Below the pieces are notes generated by a model that searched no databases, was not told where the DNA came from, and was given only the letters and a program-made list of their open reading frames with translations. A program made the position numbers and the translations under genes. Of a DNA stretch of 26,824 bases, positions 7,660 through 17,500 are shown in pieces. Source of the DNA: Chloroflexota bacterium (GTDB lineage Bacteria; Chloroflexota; Dormibacteria; Dormibacterales; Dormibacteraceae); contig VBJR01000153.1 in the NCBI GenBank assembly GCA_005880175.1, positions 1-26,824 on the forward strand, given 5' to 3'. Within the stretch, counting starts at the first letter, position 1. The number at the start of each line of letters is the position of its first letter.

Positions 7660-7670
7660 CTTGCTATGTA
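7654..7670 (+). promoter_or_regulatory. Putative operator, copy 2
   Basis: The sequence is TGCCAACTTGCTATGTA, 12 of 17 identical to the site at 6440-6424 on the minus strand. A looser third element, TGCTAGCAGTCGCTAC (7633-7648), shares TGCTAG and a GCTA core. All three lie in the only two intergenic regions of this regulatory island, which suggests one shared regulator, most simply the XRE-TPR protein. Confidence 0.3.
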
Positions 7671-7696
7671 GTGTCAACGACAACGGGCGTCGAGCG

Positions 7697-7725
7697 TAGA
7701 CGACGGTGACTGTATGGCGTACTAT
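7697..7725 (+). promoter_or_regulatory. Predicted promoter of the XRE-TPR gene, near-leaderless
   Basis: TAGACG (7697-7702), a 17-base spacer and TACTAT (7720-7725) place the likely transcription start at about 7731-7736, where ATG codons begin at 7730 and 7736. The mRNA would have almost no leader, as is common in actinobacteria, and no Shine-Dalgarno site is seen. This is a consensus match only. Confidence 0.3.
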
Positions 7726-7735
7726 TGGCATGATC

Positions 7736-9085
7736 ATGGAGAAGGCTGCGAGTGCATCGAAGCAGGGTCACCGCCGGGCCCCTGGTGTGGACATTCGGCC
7801 CGGCTCCGTGCGGGAGGCACGACTCGAGGCCGGGCTCAGCCTGGCCAAGCTCGCCGGCGCCAACCTGAGCCGGGGTGCAATCTACCTCATCGAGAACGAC
7901 CGTGCGCGGCCGTCGATGGCCACGCTCGAGCTCATCGCCGCCCGAACGGCCAAGCCGATCTCCTTCTTCCTGCCGGGGGGGCAGGATCGCGAGGGGCATC
8001 CCGAGGGCGGCGCCCTCGCCTACCTGCTCGATCGCCTGTACCGGGCGGGCGACCTGGATGCCGTCGTCGGTCACGCGGAGCGGCTCCTGACGAGCTCGGA
8101 GCCGAGGTCGGAGGCGCTGGCGCACCTGTGGCTGGGCATCGTCGATCTCGCTCGCCAGGAGCCCCAGTCCGCGCGCCAGCACCTGCAGGAGTCCCGCGAC
8201 CGCTACCGCAGCGCGTCCAACCCGTGGCGCGCGGCCGAGGCGGGCGTGCTGGAGGCGACCGCGGCCGCCGCCCTCGACCACGTCGACGGGCTGCTCCTGA
8301 CCGAGCAGGCCGTCGCCGAGAGCCGGTCGCTGTCGCCCGCCTCCGGACCGCTGGAGGCGAGGGCCATGCTCCTGCTCGGCCTGCAGCACGTGGCCCGGAG
8401 CCAGCTCGACGCTGCGATTCAGGCGCTGGAGTCCGCCGTCGAGACCGCGACCACGTGGTCGCGACCGGCCACGATGGTCTCGTGGCACGAGAGCATGGCC
8501 ACGGCCTACCAGGAGCTCGGCGACCAGTCCTGCGCGGCCGAGCACCAGCTCAAGGCCTGGGCCCTGCGCGAGCTGACTGACGTCTGGGCCCTGGCGGCGA
8601 GCGCGCGCCAGCACCTCGCTCGAGCCAGGAGCTCCGCCGGCGACCAGGAGGGGGCGATCGGCGACTACCGGAGCGCCGTGGAGCACAGCCGGCGGCTGTG
8701 GCTCGACGCGCCCGGCCAGGCCGCGTCCCTGGACCTGGCCGACCTGCTGCTCGACCGGGGCGACGCCGACGCCGCCGAGCGCGTGCTCCGCGCCGGTCTC
8801 GGCGACGCCGCCGAGGGGCAGGACCGGTGGGAGACGGGAATCGTCCGGGCGCTGATCGCGCGGCTCGCCGCGATTCGCGAGGACTGGGCGACCGCCGACC
8901 GGGAGTTCCAGCGGGCGATCGGGCTCCTGGAGGCGGAGCGCGATGGCGACCGGCTGATCGACACGGTCGTCCGGTACGCGGAGCACCTGGAGGCCCGCGG
9001 CGAGACGGAGCAGGCCCTGAGGTACTGGAAGCTCGTCGCGAGGCAGCAGCACCCGAACCTCAGCCGGCTCGTCCCCGACTCCTGA
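7736..9085 (+). CDS. XRE-family HTH regulator with C-terminal TPR array
   Basis: From ATG 7736 the protein has 449 residues. An XRE/HTH_3 domain is clear at about 15-75: VDIRPGSVREARLEAGLSL, LSRGAIYLIENDRARPSMATLELIAARTAKPISFFL. The remainder is TPR-like helices, including ARAMLLLGLQHVARSQLDAAIQALESAVE and ATAYQELGDQSCAAEHQLKA. The HTH-TPR arrangement is that of PlcR, Rgg, PrgX and NprR, which bind short peptides through the TPR part; many actinobacterial HTH-TPR proteins have no known ligand. In-frame starts at 7706 (GTG) and 7730 exist; 7736 fits the family N-terminus (MEKAAS...RRAPG). It is divergent from its TPR-only paralogue across about 120 bp and 5 nt upstream of the gamma-glutamyltransferase gene, so probably co-transcribed with it. 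Confidence 0.85.
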   Translation: MEKAASASKQGHRRAPGVDIRPGSVREARLEAGLSLAKLAGANLSRGAIYLIENDRARPSMATLELIAARTAKPISFFLPGGQDREGHPEGGALAYLLDRLYRAGDLDAVVGHAERLLTSSEPRSEALAHLWLGIVDLARQEPQSARQHLQESRDRYRSASNPWRAAEAGVLEATAAAALDHVDGLLLTEQAVAESRSLSPASGPLEARAMLLLGLQHVARSQLDAAIQALESAVETATTWSRPATMVSWHESMATAYQELGDQSCAAEHQLKAWALRELTDVWALAASARQHLARARSSAGDQEGAIGDYRSAVEHSRRLWLDAPGQAASLDLADLLLDRGDADAAERVLRAGLGDAAEGQDRWETGIVRALIARLAAIREDWATADREFQRAIGLLEAERDGDRLIDTVVRYAEHLEARGETEQALRYWKLVARQQHPNLSRLVPDS

Positions 9086-9090
9086 CGCGG

Positions 9091-10798
9091 GTGGTCCCGT
9101 TCACCACCCGACCGGAGCTGTGGGGCACCTTCGGCATGGTGGCCTCCACCCACTGGCTGGCCAGTGCGGCCGGCATGGCGGTCCTGGAGCGTGGGGGCAA
9201 CGCGTTCGACGCCGCCGTGGCGGCCGGGTTCACGCTGCAGGTGGTGGAGCCGCACCAGAACGGACCTGGCGGCGACATGCCCGCGGTCCTCTACGAGGCG
9301 GCGGGGGAGGAGGCGCACGTCGTCTGCGGGCAGGGGACCGCCCCGGCGGCGGCGACGCTGGAGCGCCTCCGGGGGCTCGGACTGGGCGCGGTGCCCGGCA
9401 GCGGCCTCCTGCCGGCCTGCGTGCCGGGGGCGTTCGGCGGCTGGCTGCTCATCCTGGAGCGCTTCGGGACGTGGTCGCTGGCTGACGTCCTCGAGTTCGC
9501 GATCGGCTACGCCGAGCACGGCTTTCCGCTCCTGGAGTCGGCCTGCGACGTCATCGCGGCCGAGGCGGCGCTGTTCCGCGAGGAGTGGACGGAGTCGGCC
9601 CGGACCTGGTTGAGCGGCGGCCGCCCGCCCGTCCCGGGCGCCCAGTTCCGCAACCCGGACCTGGCGGCTACCTACCGCCGCATCGTGGCCGCGGCCGGGG
9701 CGGTCTCCGGCCGCGATCGACCGCTACCTGCGAGACGCGGAGGTCCTCGACGTCACGGGACAGCGTCACGGCGGCCTCCTGCGCGGCGACGACATGGCCG
9801 GCTGGCGGGCCACCCTGGAACCGCCCCTCGCGTTCGACTATGGCGAATGGCGAGTGCTCAAGACGGGTCCGTGGGGTCAGGGCCCCGTCTTCCTGCAGCA
9901 GCTGGCGCTGCTTCGGCAGTTCGACCTCGGCGCGATGGGGCCGGGCAGCGCCGACTTCGTGCACACCGTGATCGAGTGCGCCAAGCTCGCGTTCGCGGAC
10001 CGCGAAGCGTGGTATGGGGACCCGAGGTTCACCGACGACCTGACCCCGCACCTGCTGGACGGGGCGTACAACCGCGACCGCGGCCGGCTGGTGGCTGAGC
10101 GGGCGTCGTGGGAGCTGCGACCTGGCCGGCCCGGCGGCCGCGAGCCGCGCGTTCCGGCCGCGGGCGCGCCGCTCGCGACCCCCGGGGCGAGCGCGAGGTC
10201 CGATCGCTCGTCGGGCCCGGGGGACACGTGCCACGTCGACGTCGCGGACCGCTGGGGCAACCTGGTCTCGGCGACGCCCAGCGGGGGCTGGCTCCAGAGC
10301 TCGCCCGTCGTCCCGGGTCTCGGCTTCTGTCTCGGCACCCGGGCGCAGATCTTCACCCTCGAGCCCGGTCACCCCAACTCGCTGGCGCCCCGCAAGCGTC
10401 CGCGCACCACCCTCAGCCCCGGCCTGGCGTACTGGCGGGGGAGGCCGCGCCTGGCATTCGGCACCCCGGGCGCGGACCAGCAGGACCAGTGGTCGCTCGA
10501 CTTCTTCCTCGCCGTCGCCCACGGCGATCGCGATCTGCAGCAGGCCATCGACAGGCCGACGTTCCACACCGAGCACTTTCCGCGGTCGTTCTACCCGCAC
10601 CACCGCCGCCCGGGCGGAGTGGTCATCGAGGAGCGGGCGGGGGCCGAGGTGGTGGCCGAGCTCCGGCGCCGGGGCCACGACGTGAGCGTCTGCCCGGACT
10701 GGTCGCTGGGCCGGACCACGGCGGTCGCCAGCGACGGCGGCCTGCTCCGTGGGGCAGCCAGCCCGCGGCACCTGCAAGCCTATGCGGTGGGTCGCTGA
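9091..10798 (+). pseudogene. Gamma-glutamyltransferase family protein, frameshifted near 9705
   Basis: From GTG 9091 (VVPFTTRPELWGTFGMVASTHWLAS) the N-terminal part reads FDAAVAAGFTLQVVEPHQNGPGGDMPAVLY and AVPGSGLLPACVPGAFGGW, as in this Ntn-hydrolase family. Near 9705-9713 the frame changes, and the protein continues as AIDRYLRDAEVLDVTG, GLLRGDDMAGWRATLE to the stop at 10798. The autoprocessing nucleophile is the Thr in GDTCHVDVADRWGN (about 10221-10262), followed by SATPSGGWLQSSP and LAPRKRPRTTLSP. From memory of homologues, some 15-20 residues between RIVAAAGA and AIDRY also seem missing. Either the gene is broken or the assembly is wrong here. Intact homologues transfer or hydrolyse gamma-glutamyl groups, for example from glutathione. 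No signal peptide is seen. The gene follows the XRE-TPR stop by 5 nt. Confidence 0.85.
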
Positions 10799-10831
10799 CG
10801 GGGCCGGTCGCCGGACCGAGGTCGGAGCCGC

Positions 10832-11500
10832 TCAACCCGGGGCCGGCGTGGTCTGGGTCGCGAGGATCGCGAGCCGCCGGGGGGCCAGCGCGCCGGCCCA
10901 CAGCGGCCAGCAGGTCGTGAGCGTCAGCAGGTGCCGGTCGCTGGCCGGGAACAGCGAGCGGTCGTCCGCGGAGACGATCCTGGTCCCCGTGACCCGGTAG
11001 CCGTAGCTGCCGGTGCGCGTCTGCAGCACGATCTCGTCGCCGACCTCGAGCCGGTCGAAGGCGATCCAGAACGTGTTGTGGCCCGCCACCCCGACGATCC
11101 CCGGCTGACCGGGCCACGCGGTAGTCGGGTAGTGGCCCGGACCACCGGCCAGCACGCCCGCGTCGACGCCCTGGCGCACGGCGGCGTAGTACCCGAGCCT
11201 GGGGATCCACAGCGCGAAGACGGCCGCCGAGGACCTGCCCCCCGCGGGCCGGCTTCCGGCGGCGCCCCCGGCCGTCCGTCCCGCGGTTCCGGGCCCGCCC
11301 GCCCGCGGGACGGGCGGCGCCGGGCTCACGGGGCCGCCGACGGCCGCGGGGGGACCGCCCATCTCCCGCTGCCACTCCCCGGTCACCTGCTGCTGCCGCC
11401 ACAGGCCGTAGCCGAGGTCGGCGCCGCCCGTCGCGACGGCGACCAGGCCCGCGCACATGATGGCCAGGCCCGCGAGCTGCAGACGGCGGCGGCCGCTCAC
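10832..11500 (-). CDS. Sortase (class D/E-like transpeptidase)
   Basis: This protein has 222 residues from GTG 11500, which overlaps the TGA of the adhesin gene (GTGA). A single N-terminal membrane helix (about 8-35) is followed by a Pro/Gly/Ala-rich linker (about 48-92) and the sortase beta-barrel. Catalytic residues are visible: His141 in VAGHNTFW, Cys197 in TLTTCWP and Arg208 or Arg209 in LAPRRLAI. GDEIVLQTRTG lies between. It would act on the outer face of the membrane, cleaving a sorting signal and attaching the protein to the cell wall. The adhesin's PAETG signal resembles the LAxTG used by class E sortases, while TTCWP looks more class D; the class is uncertain. The adhesin is its likely substrate. 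Confidence 0.88.
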   Translation of the reverse strand: MSGRRRLQLAGLAIMCAGLVAVATGGADLGYGLWRQQQVTGEWQREMGGPPAAVGGPVSPAPPVPRAGGPGTAGRTAGGAAGSRPAGGRSSAAVFALWIPRLGYYAAVRQGVDAGVLAGGPGHYPTTAWPGQPGIVGVAGHNTFWIAFDRLEVGDEIVLQTRTGSYGYRVTGTRIVSADDRSLFPASDRHLLTLTTCWPLWAGALAPRRLAILATQTTPAPG

Positions 11501-14500
11501 CCGTCCCTCCGGCGCCGGGCCAGGAGCAGGAGGACCCCTCCGAGGAGCACCAGCGGGACGCCGCCGAGCAGGAGCGTGGCGGCCGCCGCGCCGGTCTCCG
11601 CCGGCACGGTCGGCGGCTGCTCGGAGATGGCCACCTGCTCGCCGGGTTCGCCGCAGGCGCCGCTCGCCGGCTGGTTGCTCGCGTCGCCTCCGTACGTCGC
11701 CACCCACTGGTACGTCCCGGCCCACGTCGCGCGGTAGTCGGGCGAGCGGGCGGCGCCGCCGCTCAGCGCGATCCCCGAGAACGAGGGGTCGCCGGCCACC
11801 AGGTTGGCCGTGCAGCCGCCGTCGCCGGGTCCGTACAGCGCGAAGCTCACGGTCCCGGTGGGACCGAGGCCCCCCTGGAGGACGGCGCCGTCGTGGACGA
11901 GGGTGCCGGCCGGCCCGCCGGCCGAGGGCGTGGTCGAGATGGCCGGCGCGGCCCTCGCGGCCACCGGCTCGTCCTGGCAGCCGGTGCCCGAGGGCGCGTT
12001 GTCGGCGTCGCCGCCGTAGACGGCGATCCAGCGGTAGGTGCCGGCGACCGTCGTCGAGAAGGGCCCGGAGCTGGCGACGCCGCCGTTCAGCGGGCTGGTC
12101 GAGATGAACAGGGGCGCCGCCGAGCAGGCGGCATCGGTGGGCCCGAAGAGCGCGAACGTGACACTGCCGGTCGGGTGGTACCCGCCGCTCACGGTCGCCG
12201 TGTCGGTGATCGAGATGCCGGCCTGCCCACCCGACGAGGGCGCGGTCGAGACCGCCGGCGTGGCGCGGACCGTCGTGACCGGGCCCTCCCGGCAGAGGGA
12301 GCTGACGGGCGTGTTGTCGGGGTCGCCGTTGTACGTGGCGATCCAGTGATAGGTTCCCACCGCGGTGGTCGAGTAGGCTCCCGAGGTGGCGCTGACCGCG
12401 TCCAGGAGGTTCGTGGAGGTGAACACCGGCGACCCGGCGCAGGTGGGGTCGCCGGGCGCGAAGAGCGCGAAGGTGACCGTGCCGGTCGGGGCGAACCCGC
12501 CGCTCACCGTGGCGGTGTCGGTGACCGAGATGCCGACCGGCCCGCCCGGCGAGGGCGTCGTCGAGATCGCGGGCGTGGCCCGCGTGGTGGTCACCGGTTC
12601 GTCCCCGCAGCCCGAGCCGGCGGTGGCGTTGTTCGCGTCGCCGCTGTAGGTCGCGACCCAGCGATAGGTCCCGGCCCGCGTCGTGACGAAGCCGCCCGAG
12701 GTGGCGCCATCGCCGGTCAGGGCGTCGATGGAGGTGAACACCGGGGGCCCGGTGCAGCCGATGTCGCCGGGCGCGAACAGCGCGAACGTGACGCTGCCCG
12801 TGGGGCCGAACCCGCCGCTCACGGTCGCCGAGTCCGAGATCGACGTGCCGACCACGCCGCCCGCCGAGGGCGCGGTCGAGATCGACGGCGTGGCCACCGT
12901 CATTGTCACCGGCTCCGCCTGGCAGCCCGAGCCCGCGGTGGTGTTGCCGGTATCGCCGCCGTAGATGGCGACCCAGCGGTACGTGCCCGCGGCCGAGGTC
13001 GCGAAGGCGCCGGAGGCGGCGCTCCCGCTGAGCGGGCCGGTCGAGAGGAACACCGGGGTCCCCGCGCAGGTGGTGTCACCGGGCGCGAACAGCGCGAAGA
13101 AGACGCTGCCGGTCGGGCCGAAGCCGCCGGTGACGGTCGCCGTGTCGGAGACCGGGGTGCCGACCACGCCGCCCGCCGAGGGCGCGGTCGAGATCGCCGG
13201 GGTGGCCCGGGTGATGGTCACCGGCTCGTCCTGGCAGCCGGAGCTGACGGGCGTGTTGTTGGTATCGCCGCCGTAGGTGGCGACCCACCGGTAGGTGCCG
13301 ACCCGGGTCGTGGCGAAGCTGCCCGACGCGGCGCTGTCCCCAACCAGCGGATCGGTCGAGGTGAAGACCGGCGGGCCGGCGCAGGCGGTGTCGGCGGGAG
13401 CGAACAGCGTGAACGTGACCGTGCCCATGGGATTGAAGCCGCCGCTCACCGTCGCCGTGTCGGAGATGGAGGTGCCGGCCGGGCCGCCCGGCGAGGGCAG
13501 CGTGGTGATGACCGCGGACTGCGCCACGCCGATCACGACCCGCTCGGCCTGGCAGCCGGTCGCGGCGCCGGTGTTGTTGGCGTCGCCGCTGTAGGCGGCC
13601 ACCCAGCGATAGGTGCCGGCGGCCGCCGGCGTGAACGAGCCGGAGCGGACCACGACGCTGTGCCCGGCCAGCGGGCTGGCGGAGGTGAAGGCCGGCGGGC
13701 CGGCGCAGGTGGCGTCGTCGGGGCCGAAGAGCTGGAAGGTGACGGTGCCGGTGGGGTCGGAGCCGCCGCTCACCGCCGCGGTGTCGAAGATGGCGGTGCC
13801 GACCGGGCCGCCGGCGGAGGGATGGGTGGCGAGCGCGGGGGCGCCCTGGGTGATGGGCACCGGCTCGTCCTGGCAGCCGGAGCTGACGGGCGTGTTGCTC
13901 GCGTCGCCGCCGTAGACGGCGACCCACCGGTAGGTGCCGACCCGGGTCGTGGCGAAGCCCTCCGACGTGGCGCCGCCTCCGCTCAGCGGTGCGGTCGAGA
14001 CCAGGACGGGGACCCCGGCGCAGGTGGCATCGTCAGGCGCGAAGAGCTGGAAGGTGACGGTGCCGGTGGGGCCGAAGCCGCCGCTCACCGCGGCCGTGTC
14101 GGTGATCGTGGTGCCGACGGCGCCGCCGGCCGAGGGCGTGGTCGAGATCGCCGGCGTTGCCCGCGTGATGATCACCGACTCGGCGCGGCAGCGCGAGACC
14201 ACCGGGCTGTTGTTGGCGTCTCCGTCGTAGACGGCGACCCACCGGTAGGTCCCCACCGCGGTGATCAGCACGGCCCCCGAGCTGGCGCTGCCCCCCTCCA
14301 GCGGGTTGGTGGAGGTGAACACCGGCTGCCCGGCGCAGGCGGTGTCGTCGGGTGCGAACAGCGCGAAGGTGACCGCGCCGGTCGGGTCGAAGCCGCCGCT
14401 CACCGCTGCCGTGTCGTCGATCGCGCTGCCGGCCGGCCCGCCCGCCGACGGCGTGGTCGAGATCGCCGGCGTGGCGCGCGTGGTGGTCACCGGCTCGTCC

Positions 14501-17500
14501 TGGCAGCCGGAGCCCGAGGGCGTGTTGCCGGCGTCGCCGTTGTACGTGGCCACCCAGCGGTAGGTCCCCACGGCCGTGGTCGAGAAGGCGCCGGAGCTGG
14601 CGACGCCCGCGCTCAGCGGGTTGGTGGACGTGAACACCGGCGCCCCGGTGCACGTGGTGTTGCCGGGCGGGAACAGCGCGAACGTGACCGTGCCGGTCGG
14701 GCTGAAGCCGCCGCTGACCGTCGCCACGTCGGAGACGGCGGTGCCCACCACGCCGCCCGCCGACGGCGTCGTCGAGATCGCCGGCCTGGCCCGCGTGGTG
14801 GTCACCGGCTCCGCCAGGCAGCGGGAGGCGACGATCGCGTTGTTGGCGTCGCCGCTGTACGTGGCGGTCCAGCGATAAGTTCCGACCGCGGTGCTCGGGA
14901 AGGCGGTCGAGAGCGCGCGGCCCCCGGTCAATGCGCTGGTCGAGGTGAGCACCGGCGTCCCGGCGCAGGCGGGGTCGCCCGGCCCGAAGAGCTCGAAGGT
15001 GACGCTGCCCGTGGGATCGAACCCGCCGCTCACCGTCGCCGCGTCGGAGAGCGAGGTGCCGACCGGGCCGCCCGCCGAGGGCGTCGTCGAGATCGCGGGC
15101 GTGGCCGGCGTGGTGGTCACCGGCTCCGACCCGCAGTCGGAGGCGACGCTCGCGTTGCTCGCGTCGCCGCTGTAGGTCGCGACCCAGTGGTACGTGCCGA
15201 CCCGGGTCGTGGCGAAGCCGTCCGACGTGGCGGCGTCCCCGGTCAGCGGGTTGGTGGAGGTGAACGCCGGCGGCCCGGCGCAGGTGGCGTCGCCGGGCGA
15301 GAAGAGCCGGAAGGTGACGGTGCCAGTCGGGTTGAACCCGCCGCTGATCACGGCCGTGTCGAAGATGGAGCCCCCGACCGGGCCGCCCGCCGAGAGCGCC
15401 GTCGAGATCGTGGGCACGGCCTCCGTCGTGGTCACCGGCTCGTCCTGGCAGCCGGAGCTGGTGGTGGTGTTGTGGGCGTCGCCGCCGTAGGTCGCGACCC
15501 AGCGGTAGGTGCCCACGTCCGTGGTCGGATAGGGCCCGGAGGCGGCGCCGCCCCCGCCGAGCGGGTCGGTCGACGTGAACACCGGGGTCCCCGCGCAGGT
15601 GGCGTCACCGGGCGCGAACAGCGAGAAGAAGACGCTGCCGGTGGGGCCGAAGCCGCCGGTGACGGTCGCCGTGTCGGAGACCGGGGTGCCGACCGCGCCA
15701 CCGGCCGAGGGCGTGGTCGAGATCGCCGGGGTGGCCCGGGCGATGGTCACCGGCTCGTCCTGGCAGCCGGAGGCGATGCCGGTGTTCCTGGCGTCGCCGC
15801 TGTACGCGGCGACCCACCGGTAGGTGCCGGCCTGGGTCGTGGCGAAGCTGCCCGAGGTGGCGCTGTCCCCAACCAGCGGATCGGTCGAGGTGAAGACCGG
15901 CGGGCCGGCGCAGGCGGTGTCGGCGGGACCGAACAGCGTGAACGTGACCGTGCCCATGGGACTGGAGCCGCCGCTCACCGTCGCCGTGTCGGAGATGGAG
16001 GTGCCGGCCGGGCCGCCCGGCGAGGGCAGCGTGGTGATGACCGCGGGCTGCGCCACGCCGATCACGACCTGCTCGGCCTGGCAGCCGGTGGCGGCGCCGG
16101 CGTTGTTGGCGTCGCCGCTGTAGGCGGCCACCCAGCGATAGGTGCCGGCGGCCGCCGGCGTGAACGAGCCGGAGCGGACCACGACGCTGTGCCCGGCCAG
16201 CGGGCTGGCGGAGGTGAAGGCCGGCGGGCCGGCGCAGGAGGCGTCGTCGGGGCCGAAGAGCTGGAAGGTGACGGTGCCGGTGGGGTCGGAGCCGCCGCTC
16301 ACCGCCGCGGTGTCGAAGACGGCGGTGCCGACCGGGCCGCCGGCGGAGGGATGGGTGGCGAGCGCGGGGGCGCCCTGGGTGACGGACACCGGCTCGGCCT
16401 GGCAGCCGGAGCTGACGGGCTGGTTGCTCGCGTCGCCGCCGTAGACGGCGATCCACCGGTAGGTGCCGACCCGGGTCGTGGCGAAGCCGTCCGACGTCGC
16501 GCTGCCCCCGCTCAGCGGGTTGCTGGAGACGAGGACGGGGGTCCCGAGGCAGAGGCTGTTGTCGGGCGCGAACAGCTCGAAGAGGACGCTGCCCGAGGGG
16601 CCGAAGCCGCCGTTCACCGCCGCCGTGTCGGTGATCGTGGTGCCGACCGCGCCGCCGGCCGAGGGCGTGGTCGAGATCGCCGGCGTGGCCCGCGTGATGA
16701 TCACCGACTCGGCGCGGCAGAGGGAGGTGACGCCGGCGTTGTTGGCGTCCCCGCTGTAGGCGGCGATCCAGCGGTACGTGCCCACCGCCGTGGTCGGGAA
16801 CGAGCCGGAGCTGGCCTGGCCCCCGCTCAGCGGGCTGGTCGACGTGAAGACGGGCGGTCGGGCGCAGCTGAGGTCGCCGGGCGCGAAGAGCCGGAAGGTG
16901 ACGCTGCCGGTGGGGTCGAGGCCGCCGCTCACCACCGCGGTGTCGGTGATCGCCGTGCCGACCATGCCGCCCGCCGTGGGCGTCGTCCCGATCGAGGGAA
17001 AGGCAGGCGTGACGGTCACCGGCTCGTCCTGGCAGCCCGAGCTGGCGGGCGCGTTGTCGGTGTCGCCGTTGTACGTGGCGACCCAGCGGTAGGTGCCCGC
17101 CTCGGCCGTGAGGAAGGCGTCCGACTCGGCGCTCCCGGCGCCGAGCCGGTTGGTGGACGTGAACGCCGGCGGCCCGGCGCACGTCGCGTCGCTCGGCGGG
17201 AAGAGCGCGAAGGTGACCGTGCCGGACGGATCGAACCCGCCCGTGACCGTCGCCCGGTCGCTGACCGCCGAGCCGACCACGCCGCCCGCCGAGGGTTCCG
17301 TCGAGATCGCCGGGGCGGCCCGGGTGACGGACACCGGCTCCGCCTGGCAGCCCGAGCTGACGGGCGTGTTGTTGGCGTCGCCGCCGTAGGTGGCGACCCA
17401 GCGGTAGGTGCCCACCTGCGTCGCGACGAAGCGGTCCGACGTCGCGGCGCCCGCGCTCAGCAGGTTGACGGAGGTGAAGACGGGCGGCCCGACGCAGGCC

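Noticed and set aside
10799..10831. Short CGGTC/GACCG inverted repeat between the convergent gamma-glutamyltransferase and sortase genes
   Set aside because: A five-base stem without a T-run is common by chance at this GC content.
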